A DNA stretch of 64,000 nt from Flavonifractor sp. An100. GTDB taxonomy: Bacteria; Bacillota; Clostridia; Oscillospirales; Oscillospiraceae. This document shows positions 16,104-24,864 of the stretch, in pieces. Location of the stretch: the NCBI RefSeq assembly GCF_002161175.1, contig NZ_NFMA01000014.1:22605-86604 (forward strand), written 5' to 3'. A model generated the notes under the pieces. That model worked only from the letters and a program-made list of their open reading frames with translations, had not been told where the DNA came from and searched no databases. Both the position numbers and the translations under genes were made by a program. Positions within the stretch are counted from its first letter, which is position 1, and the number at the start of each line of letters is the position of its first letter.

Positions 16104-19100
16104 TTGTATTTAAAATCGCTGGAAATCCAGGGCTTCAAGTCCTTCCCGGATAAGACGGTGCTCACCTTTGGCGAGGACATCACCGCCATCGTGGGCCCCA
16201 ACGGGTCGGGCAAATCCAATATCTCCGACGCCATCCGCTGGGTCATGGGGGAGCAGTCCACCCGGGCCCTGCGGGGGGGCAAGATGGAGGACGTGATTTT
16301 CGGCGGCACCGCCAAGCGCCGCCAGACGGGGTATGCCGAGGTGTCCCTGGTGCTGGACAACACCACCCACATCTTTGACATGGAGGAGTCGGAGGTCATG
16401 GTCACCCGGCGGTACTACCGCTCGGGGGAGAGTGAGTACTATATCAACCGCCGCTCCGTCCGTCTGAAGGACGTCAACGAGCTGTTCATGGACACGGGCC
16501 TGGGCCGGGAGGGCTACTCCATCATCGGCCAGGGCAAGATCGACGAAATCCTGTCCGTCAAGTCCTCTGACCGCCGGGAGGTCTTTGAGGAGGCGGCGGG
16601 CATCTCCCGCTACCGCCACCGCAAGGAGGAGGCCGAGCGGAAGCTGGAGCGCACGGACGAAAATCTGGTGCGGGTCAACGACAAAATTTCCGAGCTGGAG
16701 CTGCAGGTGGAGCCTCTGCGGCAGCAGAGCGAAAAGGCCAAGAAGTATCTGGTGCTTCGGGACGAGCTGCGGGGCCTGGAGATCTCCGTGTGGCTGGATA
16801 CCCTGGAGCGGATTCGGGCGGGGAACATCAAGCTGGAGGCGGACTACCAGGAGGCAGTGCGCCAGAAGAACGAGGTGAAGACCGCCCAGGAGAAGGCCTA
16901 TGTTGCCGCCGAGCGCTACTCCGAGCAGATGCGGGAGAAGGACGTGGAGGCCGACCAGCTGCGGTTTGCTATGCAGGGCAAGCAAGCCCGCATCAACGAG
17001 TTGGAGTCGGCCATTGCGGTGCTCAAGAGCAATATCCAGCACAATCTGGAGTCCTCCCAGCGGATCCAGGCGGACCTGGAGCAGCAGCAGGGACGGGAGG
17101 GCTCTTTGAGCGCCCAGATCGACCAGCGCCGCAGCCGCTTAGAGGAGATCGAGAAACAGCTGGCCGCCGGACGGCAGGCCCTGGAGGAGAAGAGCCGCCA
17201 GGCGGAGGAGGCCGCCCACTCAGCGGGCACCCTGGCCCAAGAGCTGGAACAGCTGCGGGGGCGGGCATATATGGAGAGCGCCGACGCCGCCGAGGCCAAG
17301 GCTCTCCTCTCCGCTCTGGCCGCCGCCGCCCAGGAGGTGCTGGACCGAGACGAGACGGTTCGCCGGGAGAGTGCCGAGCTGGAGGAGCGCCTGGAGCAGG
17401 CCCGCCAGGAGGCCAAGGAGGCCCGGAAGGACTATAACACCAGTGTGGAGGAGCGGGACGGAGCCAAAAACGTCATTAGCGGCTACACCCTCCGCGCCCA
17501 GTCCCGGCAGAAGAAGCTGGAGCAGCTCAAGGACCGGCAGGTCAAGCTGCAGATGGAGGAAAATGCCCTGGCCTCCCGGATTAAGCTGCTCACCGAGATG
17601 GAGAAGGTTCATGAGGGCTACTCCAAGGCAGTGAAGCTGGTGATGGGGGAGGCCCAGCGGGGGACGTTGAAGAACATTCACGGCCCGGTAGCCGACCTGT
17701 TGAAGGTGCCCAATTCCTACACCGTGGCCATCGAGACCGCCCTGGGAGGCGCCATGCAGAATCTGGTGGTGGACCGGGAGGAGGACGGCAAGGCCGTCAT
17801 CCAATTTTTGAAGCGCCGGGACGCCGGCCGGGCCACCATCCTGCCCATCAGCTCCATCCGCCCGGGTCAGCTCCGGGAGGCGAAGGAGCTGGAGGGACAG
17901 CCGGGCTTTGTGGGCATTGGAGATCAGCTGATCTCCTTCCAGCCCCAATATCAAACTGTTTTTTCCAATCTTCTGGGCCGTGTGGTGGTAATGGAGGACC
18001 TGGACACCGCCATCGCCGCGGCCCGGAAGTACGGATATAAATTCCGTATCGTCACCCTGGACGGCCAGGTACTCAATCCCGGCGGTTCCATGACCGGCGG
18101 TTCTGCCAGCCGCAGCGCGGGCATCCTCAGCCGGGCCAACGAGCTGGAGCGGCTGGGAGAGCAGAGCACCCGGCTGAAGGAGCAGCTCATGGAGGCGGGG
18201 CGGCAGGTGAGCGAGGCGGAGCGGGAATCCACCGCCGCCGCCTACGAGCTGGAGACCGCCCAGAGCCAGCTCCGGGAGTGGGAGAATGCCGTATTGAAGG
18301 CGGAGGCTCAGGTGGAGCACTGCCGCAGCGTGGTGGCCTCCCTGGAGAAGCAGCAGGAGAGCCAGCACAGCGAGCTGGAGCAGCTTCAGGCCCGGTCGGC
18401 CCAGATCGAGCAGGACACCCAGACTGCCCGGACGCGGATCGAGGTGCTGGAGGGGGCCGCCGCCGCCTTGAAGAGTGAGGCGGAGGGCAAGGCCAAGGGC
18501 CAGGCCGATCTCCAGGAGCGGTCGGCCCGCATCGCCCAGCAGGCCGCCGAGCTGACGGCGGCCCAGTCCGCCCTGGAGGCGGAGCGGGAGGCCACCCGGT
18601 CCGGCCTGGAGGAGCTGGTGAGCCTGAAGGAGAGCATCGCCGGGGACCGGGACCAGAGCCGGGCCCTGATGGCGGACTACCAGGCGAAAAACGAGGATTT
18701 TACCCGGCAGATCGCCGGGAAGGAGGAGGACCTCGCTGCCCTGCGGGAGGAGTGCCGGAAGGACACCGACGCCGTCGCCCGTCTCAACCAGGAAAAACTG
18801 GAGCTGGAAGGGGAGCGGGTGAAGGCCACCCGGGAGAGCCAGAGCCGCAACGAGGAGCTGCTGCGCATCGAGGGGGAGGTCTCCCGGCTGGAGCAGCGGA
18901 AGGTGTCCGCCTCCATGGAGGAAAAGCAGCTGCTGGACAAGCTGTGGGAGACCTACGAGCTCTCCCACGAGGCCGCCCGGCAGCAGCGGGTGGAGATCGA
19001 GTCGGTGCCCAAGGCCAGCCGCCGCATCGCCGAGCTCAAGCGGGGCATCTCCGCCCTGGGCAATGTGAATGTGGGGGCCATTGAGGAGTTCCAGCGGGTG

Positions 19101-19676
19101 AACGAGCGCTACACCTACCTGACGGAGCAGCGGGACGACGTGGCCAAAGCCAAGCAGGAGCTGGAGGACATCATCGCCTCTATCACCCAGGAGATGAAGA
19201 CCATCTTCCAGCGGGAGTTCCAGACCATCAATGAGGCCTTCGGCCAGACCTTCCTGGAGCTGTTTGGAGGGGGCAAGGCCACCCTGGAGCTGGAGGACCC
19301 GGATGACATTCTGGGCTGTGGTATCGAGATCAAGGTCCAGCCCCCCGGGAAGGCGTTGAAGGTCATCACCCTCCTCTCCGGCGGAGAGAAGGCCTTTGTG
19401 GCCATTGCGCTGTACTTTGCCATCATGAAGGTGCGGCCCACCCCCTTCGTGGTGATGGATGAGATCGAGGCTGCCCTGGATGACAACAACGTGGTCCGCT
19501 TCGCCCAGTACATGCGCTCTATGGCGGACAAGACCCAGTTCATCGTCATCACCCACCGCCGGGGCACCATGGAGGAGGCAGACGTCCTCTACGGCGTGAC
19601 CATGCAGGAGCAGGGCGTGTCCCGGATGCTCACCATCAACCTCAACGATGTGGAGAAGGAATTGAACATCCGTTGA
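16104..19676 (+). CDS. smc: Chromosome segregation ATPase SMC
   Basis: A full-length SMC of 1190 residues. The N-terminal head has Walker A GPNGSGKSNISDAIRWV (about 32-48). Long coiled coils (about 170-500 and 660-1010) flank a hinge (about 505-660, beginning GPVADLLKVPNSYTVAIE). The C-terminal head has signature LLSGGEKAFVAIAL and Walker B PFVVMDEIEAALDD. SMC with ScpAB compacts and resolves newly replicated origins. I prefer TTG 16104 because it gives the family N-terminus (M)YLKSLEIQGFKSF and has GAGGTG 6 nt upstream. ATG 16062, 14 codons earlier, is the alternative. Confidence 0.97.
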   Translation: MYLKSLEIQGFKSFPDKTVLTFGEDITAIVGPNGSGKSNISDAIRWVMGEQSTRALRGGKMEDVIFGGTAKRRQTGYAEVSLVLDNTTHIFDMEESEVMVTRRYYRSGESEYYINRRSVRLKDVNELFMDTGLGREGYSIIGQGKIDEILSVKSSDRREVFEEAAGISRYRHRKEEAERKLERTDENLVRVNDKISELELQVEPLRQQSEKAKKYLVLRDELRGLEISVWLDTLERIRAGNIKLEADYQEAVRQKNEVKTAQEKAYVAAERYSEQMREKDVEADQLRFAMQGKQARINELESAIAVLKSNIQHNLESSQRIQADLEQQQGREGSLSAQIDQRRSRLEEIEKQLAAGRQALEEKSRQAEEAAHSAGTLAQELEQLRGRAYMESADAAEAKALLSALAAAAQEVLDRDETVRRESAELEERLEQARQEAKEARKDYNTSVEERDGAKNVISGYTLRAQSRQKKLEQLKDRQVKLQMEENALASRIKLLTEMEKVHEGYSKAVKLVMGEAQRGTLKNIHGPVADLLKVPNSYTVAIETALGGAMQNLVVDREEDGKAVIQFLKRRDAGRATILPISSIRPGQLREAKELEGQPGFVGIGDQLISFQPQYQTVFSNLLGRVVVMEDLDTAIAAARKYGYKFRIVTLDGQVLNPGGSMTGGSASRSAGILSRANELERLGEQSTRLKEQLMEAGRQVSEAERESTAAAYELETAQSQLREWENAVLKAEAQVEHCRSVVASLEKQQESQHSELEQLQARSAQIEQDTQTARTRIEVLEGAAAALKSEAEGKAKGQADLQERSARIAQQAAELTAAQSALEAEREATRSGLEELVSLKESIAGDRDQSRALMADYQAKNEDFTRQIAGKEEDLAALREECRKDTDAVARLNQEKLELEGERVKATRESQSRNEELLRIEGEVSRLEQRKVSASMEEKQLLDKLWETYELSHEAARQQRVEIESVPKASRRIAELKRGISALGNVNVGAIEEFQRVNERYTYLTEQRDDVAKAKQELEDIIASITQEMKTIFQREFQTINEAFGQTFLELFGGGKATLELEDPDDILGCGIEIKVQPPGKALKVITLLSGGEKAFVAIALYFAIMKVRPTPFVVMDEIEAALDDNNVVRFAQYMRSMADKTQFIVITHRRGTMEEADVLYGVTMQEQGVSRMLTINLNDVEKELNIR

Positions 19677-19719
19677 CGGACCCACCAAATTCTACGGAAC
19701 AGACCCTGGGAGGTTTGCA

Positions 19720-20322
19720 TTGGAAGAAAAACAGAAAAGCGGGCTTCTGCCCATTCTGGGCCTGATTGCCCTCATCATCCTCCTGTTTGTGGGAATCAAG
19801 CTGGTATTTGCCGGGCTGGGCGCCGCCATGCCCAAGCCGGAGGCACAGTGGGAGTGGCTCACCAATCAGGGCGGCCAGGAGACGGCCTATGCCCTGCGGG
19901 TGCTCAGTGAGTCGGAGCGGCAGAGCGGGGATATCCAGCGGTGGCTGTCTGCGGCGGAGGAGCAGCTGGCGGGTGAGGAGGCCGGAGCAGACCAGGCCTT
20001 CTGGCTCTATCTCCAGGACCAGGACGAGTACGTCCTCTACCTGCCGATCCAGGACCGGACTCTCACCAGTGCCAGCATCACCGCCACCGAGGAGCGGGAC
20101 GAGGACGGGGAGTACACTCTGGTGCTCCGGGCCCGTACCCCGGAGGACAGCACACAGGTTGTTCCAGAGGAGCAGCTGCTGTGCTTTGCCACCCAGTCGG
20201 AGAGTTGGCGAGGCATCCGAGTCCGGGTGATTCTGGACGGCCGGGAGCAGGAATTGGACAAACTGGTCTCCACACAGGATGGCCTGCGCTCCACTGAGGA
20301 GACCTACATCGGCCGGTTCTAA
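19720..20322 (+). CDS. Membrane-anchored protein of unknown function
   Basis: 200 residues with one N-terminal membrane helix (about 8-30, LLPILGLIALIILLFVGIKL) and an acidic outer domain. The start is TTG 19720 with GGGAGGT about 6 nt upstream. I do not recognise the family. It lies between smc and ftsY with short gaps, so it is probably in the same operon and could be a lineage-specific envelope protein. Confidence 0.7.
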   Translation: MEEKQKSGLLPILGLIALIILLFVGIKLVFAGLGAAMPKPEAQWEWLTNQGGQETAYALRVLSESERQSGDIQRWLSAAEEQLAGEEAGADQAFWLYLQDQDEYVLYLPIQDRTLTSASITATEERDEDGEYTLVLRARTPEDSTQVVPEEQLLCFATQSESWRGIRVRVILDGREQELDKLVSTQDGLRSTEETYIGRF

Positions 20323-20364
20323 GGGGACGTGCAGCGTCATACTGGAAGAAAGAAGGTATATTCC

Positions 20365-20607
20365 ATGTCACTGCGGCAAAAACAGATTCTGGATCTGCTG
20401 ATCATAGGGTTTGGTCTTCTGCTGGTGCTCCTCTGGCCCGAGGGACCTGGGCTGGCAGTGGGCCTGTTGGTGCTTGTAATAGGGCTGATCCTGAATGTGG
20501 TGTGGATTCGCTGTCCCAAGTGCGGGATCTGGTTGGGAAAAGCCCCCGGAGATTATTGCCATATCTGTGGAGCCAAGCTGAATTGGAAGGAAAAGAAGAG
20601 GGATTAG
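20365..20607 (+). CDS. Small membrane protein with zinc ribbon
   Basis: 80 residues: two hydrophobic helices (about 8-24 and 28-50) followed by a C-terminal zinc-ribbon-like motif, CPKCGIWLGKAPGDYCHICG, giving a CxxC-x11-CxxC spacing. ATG 20365 is preferred (AAGAAGG upstream) over GTG 20329, which has AAGGGG only 2 nt away. Function unknown; the next gene is ftsY, 4 nt downstream. Confidence 0.7.
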   Translation: MSLRQKQILDLLIIGFGLLLVLLWPEGPGLAVGLLVLVIGLILNVVWIRCPKCGIWLGKAPGDYCHICGAKLNWKEKKRD

Positions 20608-20611
20608 TCAC

Positions 20612-21481
20612 ATGGGTTTTTTTGACAAACTGAAGAAAATCAACATTTTTGCCAGCTTCGGCTCGGAGCTTACCGACGACTTCTACGACGAGCTGGAGGA
20701 GTCTCTCATCCTGGCGGACACCGGGATGGACACCACCCTAGAGCTGGTGGAGGAGCTGCGCCGTCGGGTGCGCGCCCAGGGGATCAAGACCCTGGAGCAG
20801 GCCCGCTCCTGCATGGTGGAGGTCATCGCCGACGCCCTGAACGCCGGGGAGCCGGGACTGGACCTGTCCACCACCCCTTCGGTGATCCTGTTCATCGGAG
20901 TCAACGGAGTGGGCAAGACCACCACCATCGGCAAGATCGGAGCCCAGCTGCGCCGGGAGGGAAAAAAGGTCCTCTTCTGCGCTGCCGATACCTTCCGGGC
21001 CGCAGCCGCCGAGCAGCTGACCATCTGGAGCGACCGGGCGGGAGTGGATATTGTCAAGCAGCACGAAGGGGCGGACCCCGCCGCCGTGGTCTATGACGCC
21101 ATGTCCGCAGCCAAGGCCCGCAAGACCGATGTGGTGCTGGTGGATACCGCCGGGCGGCTGCACAACAAGCAGAACCTGATGAACGAGCTCAACAAGATCT
21201 CCCGGGTCATCGACCGGGAGGGCCCCGGCTGCGCCCGAGAGACCCTGCTGGTGCTAGACGCCACCACGGGACAAAACGGTCTCATCCAGGCCAAGCAGTT
21301 TAAGGAGGCTGCCGGCATCACCGGCATCGTCCTGACCAAGCTGGACGGTACCGCCAAGGGAGGCATCGCCATTGCCATCGCCAAGGAACTGGGTGTGCCT
21401 GTGAAGTACGCTGGCGTGGGAGAGGGCGTGGACGATCTGAAGCCCTTCGACGCCCGGGAATTTGCCCAGGCGCTCATTTAA
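20612..21481 (+). CDS. ftsY: Signal recognition particle receptor FtsY
   Basis: 289 residues, an FtsY with a minimal acidic A domain: the NG domain begins almost at once. The N domain is about 1-85. The SRP-GTPase motifs are G1 GVNGVGKTTTIGK (about 97-109), the insertion-box DTFRAAAAEQL, G3 DTAGRLHNK and G4 TKLDGTAKGG. FtsY docks SRP-ribosome complexes at the membrane for co-translational insertion. Its position after smc is the common Firmicutes order. No clear terminator follows; 21482-21647 contains AT-rich sequence with a lone TACAAT at 21612-21617. Confidence 0.97.
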   Translation: MGFFDKLKKINIFASFGSELTDDFYDELEESLILADTGMDTTLELVEELRRRVRAQGIKTLEQARSCMVEVIADALNAGEPGLDLSTTPSVILFIGVNGVGKTTTIGKIGAQLRREGKKVLFCAADTFRAAAAEQLTIWSDRAGVDIVKQHEGADPAAVVYDAMSAAKARKTDVVLVDTAGRLHNKQNLMNELNKISRVIDREGPGCARETLLVLDATTGQNGLIQAKQFKEAAGITGIVLTKLDGTAKGGIAIAIAKELGVPVKYAGVGEGVDDLKPFDAREFAQALI

Positions 21482-21647
21482 GAGCGGATCGGCCGTGATC
21501 GAGGAGATTTCGTTGCCGGTATCACCGGTTAGGTTAAAAAGCAGACACAAAAAAGGAAAATTTCTCCCTTTAATTTACATCCTGTCAATACATTCCCCGG
21601 TCGAATTGTGATACAATAGGGAAAAATTTGCGGAGAGGAAGTCGTGT

Positions 21648-22361
21648 ATGTCCAGAATTGACGGACGGGCCAACGATCAGCTGCGCCCCATCGAGATCAT
21701 TCCCAACATCAACAAGTTTGCGGAGGGCTCCTGCCTCATCCGCTGTGGTAATACCCACGTGCTGTGCACTGCCAGCGTGGAGGACAAGCCGCCCCGCCAC
21801 GTCCCCGAGGGGGAGGGCTGGGTCACTGCTGAATACTCCATGCTCCCCCGGGCCAACCGGGAGCGGTCCCGCCGGGACATCTCCAAGCTGAAGCTCAATG
21901 GGCGCAGCGCGGAGATTCAGCGGCTCATCGGCCGGTCCCTCCGGGCGGTAGTGGATATGAAAAAATTGGGACCTTGGAACATTACGGTGGACTGCGACGT
22001 CTTACAAGGAGACGGCGGTACTCGCACCGCCTCCATCACCGGGGGCTTTGTGGCACTGATGCTGGCCTTTCGGAAGATGCAGCAGGAGGGCCTGCTCACC
22101 GAGCTACCGGTGAGCGGCTATGTGGCGGCGGTGTCCGCAGGGGTCATCGGGGATGTGCCCATGCTGGATCTGTGCTATGAGGAGGACTCCCACGCCATGG
22201 TGGACCTCAACTGCGTGATGGACAGCCAGGGCCGTCTCATTGAGATCCAGGGTACCGGCGAGGGCCGTCCCTTTACCCTGGAGGAGCAGCAGCAGCTGGT
22301 GGAGCTGTGTGCCAAGGGCATCCGGGAGCTTCAGGCGGTCCAAAAACAGGTTTTGGGCTGA
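21648..22361 (+). CDS. rph: Ribonuclease PH
   Basis: 237 residues, the normal length for this phosphorolytic 3'-5' exoribonuclease that trims tRNA 3' ends. Visible family segments are R(I)DGRANDQLRPI at the N-terminus, the RANRERSRRD and LNGRSAEIQRLIGRSLRAV helices, and the phosphate-binding GDGGTRTASITGG (about 120-132). It opens a run of closely spaced genes reaching rsfS. Confidence 0.97.
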   Translation: MSRIDGRANDQLRPIEIIPNINKFAEGSCLIRCGNTHVLCTASVEDKPPRHVPEGEGWVTAEYSMLPRANRERSRRDISKLKLNGRSAEIQRLIGRSLRAVVDMKKLGPWNITVDCDVLQGDGGTRTASITGGFVALMLAFRKMQQEGLLTELPVSGYVAAVSAGVIGDVPMLDLCYEEDSHAMVDLNCVMDSQGRLIEIQGTGEGRPFTLEEQQQLVELCAKGIRELQAVQKQVLG

Positions 22362-22380
22362 GAAAAGGGAGGGAGAACTG

Positions 22381-22671
22381 GTGGCACATCTGTTTGAAAC
22401 GGTCATGCTGATCTGCTTCGGCCTGTCCTGGCCCTTCAATATCTATAAATCGCTGCACGCCAGAACCGCCAAGGGAAAGAGCCTGCAGTTTGAGATTTTG
22501 GTGGTGATTGGCTACCTCTTTGGACTGGCGGGTAAGTTTGTGTCTGGGGACGTAACCTACGTGGTGGCGGTGTACATTTTGGACCTGGTGATGGTGTGTA
22601 CCGATATCACCCTTACCCTGCGGAACATGAAGTTGGACCACATGGCAGAGAAAGAGAAGGTGCAGGGATGA
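22381..22671 (+). CDS. PQ-loop/SemiSWEET-like small membrane protein
   Basis: 96 residues with three predicted membrane helices (about 3-20, 36-53, 58-80) and a PQ-loop-like first helix, WPFNIYKSLHARTAKGKSLQ. This is the three-helix plan of SemiSWEET-type transporters, which dimerise to move small sugars or amino acids, though the proline-glutamine pair itself is replaced by Pro-Phe. The start is GTG 22381 with GGGAGGGA upstream. Its stop overlaps the rdgB start (ATGA), so expression is coupled. Substrate unknown. Confidence 0.7.
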   Translation: MAHLFETVMLICFGLSWPFNIYKSLHARTAKGKSLQFEILVVIGYLFGLAGKFVSGDVTYVVAVYILDLVMVCTDITLTLRNMKLDHMAEKEKVQG

Positions 22672-23264
22672 ATCAACTGGTTCTGGCCAGCAAAAACCCC
22701 AAAAAGCTAGTGGAAATGAATGCTATCCTCTCCCAACTGGGGGTGGAGGTCTGCTCGGAGTCGGAGGCAGGAGTGGATGTCGAGGTGGAGGAGACGGGAA
22801 CCACTTTTGAGGAAAACTCCCTGCTCAAGGCCCGGGCAGTGATGGAGGCCAGCGGGATGCCGGCCATTGCCGATGACTCCGGGCTGTGTGTGGACGCGCT
22901 GAACGGGGCCCCGGGCGTTTATTCCGCCCGGTACGGCGGCGAGGGTTTGGACGATGTGGGCCGCTACCGTCTGCTGCTGGAGAACATGCGGGGGCAGATG
23001 CCCCGGACGGCCAAGTTTGTCTCAGTGATCACCTGCTGTTTCCCCAATGGGGATGTGATTACCGCCCGGGGGGAGTGCCCGGGAACCATCGCCTTTTCCC
23101 CCATGGGGGAAGGGGGATTTGGCTATGATCCGGTGTTTTTCCTGCCCTCCCTGAAAAAAACCTTTGCCCAGCTCTCCCCAGAGGAAAAGAACGCCATCTC
23201 CCACCGGGGCAAGGCCCTGGAGGCCTTCCGGGTCAAGCTGGAGGACTATCTCAAACAGGAATAA
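22668..23264 (+). CDS. rdgB: XTP/dITP pyrophosphatase RdgB (HAM1)
   Basis: 198 residues. It has the HAM1 signatures SKNPKKLVEM (about 7-16), the metal-binding IADDSGLCVDAL (about 66-77), FGYDPVFFLP and SHRGKAL near the C-terminus. The enzyme hydrolyses inosine- and xanthosine-type triphosphates and so keeps them out of DNA. ATG 22668 overlaps the previous stop. Adjacency of rph and rdgB is widespread in Firmicutes. Confidence 0.95.
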   Translation: MNQLVLASKNPKKLVEMNAILSQLGVEVCSESEAGVDVEVEETGTTFEENSLLKARAVMEASGMPAIADDSGLCVDALNGAPGVYSARYGGEGLDDVGRYRLLLENMRGQMPRTAKFVSVITCCFPNGDVITARGECPGTIAFSPMGEGGFGYDPVFFLPSLKKTFAQLSPEEKNAISHRGKALEAFRVKLEDYLKQE

Positions 23265-23284
23265 ACAGAGAGGAATTTCACACT

Positions 23285-23605
23285 ATGGATCTGACAAGTA
23301 AACAGCGGGCCCAGCTCCGGGGCCTGGCCAACTCCATCGACACCATTTTGATCGTGGGGAAGGACGGCATCGGAGACAACCTGGTCAAGCAGGCCAACGA
23401 CGCCCTGGAGGCCCGGGAGCTCATTAAGGGTCGGGTTTTGGAAAACTCCATGCTCTCCCCCCGTGAGGCCGCCGAGGCCCTGGCTCCCCTGACCCGCAGC
23501 GAGGTGGTGCAGGTCATCGGGACAAAATTTGTCCTCTACCGGCCCAGCCACAACAAAGACAAAAAGGACAAGATCGTGCTGGTGCCGGACAAAAAACGGA
23601 ACTAA
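23285..23605 (+). CDS. yhbY: Ribosome assembly RNA-binding protein YhbY (CRM domain)
   Basis: 106 residues forming a single CRM domain: LTSKQRAQLRGLANSIDTI at the start and the GxxG loop in IVGKDGIGDNLV near residue 26. YhbY associates with pre-50S ribosomal particles. The C-terminal tail is Lys/Asp-rich. It sits 20 nt after rdgB and just before nadD, as in other Firmicutes. Confidence 0.93.
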   Translation: MDLTSKQRAQLRGLANSIDTILIVGKDGIGDNLVKQANDALEARELIKGRVLENSMLSPREAAEALAPLTRSEVVQVIGTKFVLYRPSHNKDKKDKIVLVPDKKRN

Positions 23606-23650
23606 TGCCAGACCGGCAGGGACCGGAACAAGAAAAAAGGTGGTGCCTGT

Positions 23651-24859
23651 ATGAAAATCGGAATCTACGGCGGAACCTTCAACCCGCCCCATCTGGGGCA
23701 TCTGGCGGCGGCCAAATATGCCGTTCAGGTTTTGGGCCTGGACAAGCTGCTGCTCATCCCTGCGGCAATCCCTCCCCATAAAGCGCTGCCTGAGGGCACA
23801 CCCGCGGCCCAGCACCGATTGGCTATGGTGGAAATCATGGCGGATGCCATGGCCATGCCGAACATCGTGGAGGTGTCTGATATGGAGCTGCAGCGCCAGG
23901 GGAAGAGCTTTACCTCCGATACCTTAGCTGAGCTGCATCAAAGGTATCCCAAAGCGGAGCTTTGGCTGCTCATGGGGACGGATATGTTTTTGACTCTCCA
24001 CCGCTGGCATGAACCTAAGGCCATTTTGGATCTGGCGGGGGTGTGTGCCTTTGGCCGTACCGAGCAGGATGGGGAGGAGCTGTTTGCCCCCCAGCGGGAT
24101 TACCTGAAACAGGAATTTGGGGCCAAGATTGTCACGGTGACCATTCCCAACCTGGTGGATATTTCCTCCACCCGGCTGCGGGAGCTGCTCTCTGGAGGAG
24201 CGGGGCGGGAATACCTGCTCCCGGCTATATACGGTTATATCTTGCGCAACCAGCTCTACGGTACTAGCGCCGATTTGAAGCACCTGGCGCTGCCGGAGCT
24301 GCGGGCCTGCTCCTACTCCATGATCCGGCAAAAGCGGGTGGCCCATGTGATAGGGGTGGAGGAAGAGGCGGTCCGGCTGGCCCAGCGGTGGGGAATCGAT
24401 CCGGAACCGGCCCGGCATGCCGCTATCCTCCATGACTGTACCAAGTATTTGGAGCTGCCCGAGCAGCTACAGCTGTGCCGGGAGTATGGAGTGGAGTTGG
24501 ACGAGCTGGAGCGACGGGCAGTCAAGCTGTTACATTCCAAGACAGGGGCATGCATTGCCCGGGCGATTTTTGGAGAACCTGATGAGGTGTATGAGGCCAT
24601 CTTCTGGCACACCACCGCCAAGGAGAACATGACCACCTTGGAAAAGGTCATTTATCTGGCCGATTACATAGAGCCCAACCGGGATTTTGACGGGGTGGAG
24701 CGCTTGCGGGCGCTGTGCTACCGGGATTTGGACCAGGCACTGCTGTTGGGCGTAGAGACAACCATTCAAGAGATGGAGGAGCGAAAGGCCCCCATTCATG
24801 CAAAAACACTGCTGGCGCGGAATTGGCTGCGTGAGCACGGAGTGACCATAGAGGAATGA
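23651..24859 (+). CDS. nadD: Fusion of nicotinate-nucleotide adenylyltransferase (NadD) and YqeK HD hydrolase
   Basis: 402 residues holding two enzymes. Residues 1-200 are NadD, which makes deamido-NAD from nicotinate mononucleotide and ATP: GGTFNPPHLGH at 7-17 with the HxGH motif, and ISSTRLRELL near 175. Residues about 215-395 are a YqeK-type HD domain, whose family members hydrolyse Ap4A. Its metal ligands appear in RVAHVIGVEEEA, AAILHDCTKY, LHSKTGA and the ADYIEPNRDFDGVE block. The frame is continuous with no internal ribosome site or stop, so this is a genuine fusion of genes that are neighbours in Bacillus. Confidence 0.93.
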   Translation: MKIGIYGGTFNPPHLGHLAAAKYAVQVLGLDKLLLIPAAIPPHKALPEGTPAAQHRLAMVEIMADAMAMPNIVEVSDMELQRQGKSFTSDTLAELHQRYPKAELWLLMGTDMFLTLHRWHEPKAILDLAGVCAFGRTEQDGEELFAPQRDYLKQEFGAKIVTVTIPNLVDISSTRLRELLSGGAGREYLLPAIYGYILRNQLYGTSADLKHLALPELRACSYSMIRQKRVAHVIGVEEEAVRLAQRWGIDPEPARHAAILHDCTKYLELPEQLQLCREYGVELDELERRAVKLLHSKTGACIARAIFGEPDEVYEAIFWHTTAKENMTTLEKVIYLADYIEPNRDFDGVERLRALCYRDLDQALLLGVETTIQEMEERKAPIHAKTLLARNWLREHGVTIEE

Positions 24860-24864
24860 GACAG

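Noticed and set aside
17220..19688. 822-codon minus-strand frame opposite smc
   Set aside because: Leu/Gly/His-rich shadow of the coiled-coil codons of smc; no ribosome site or motifs.
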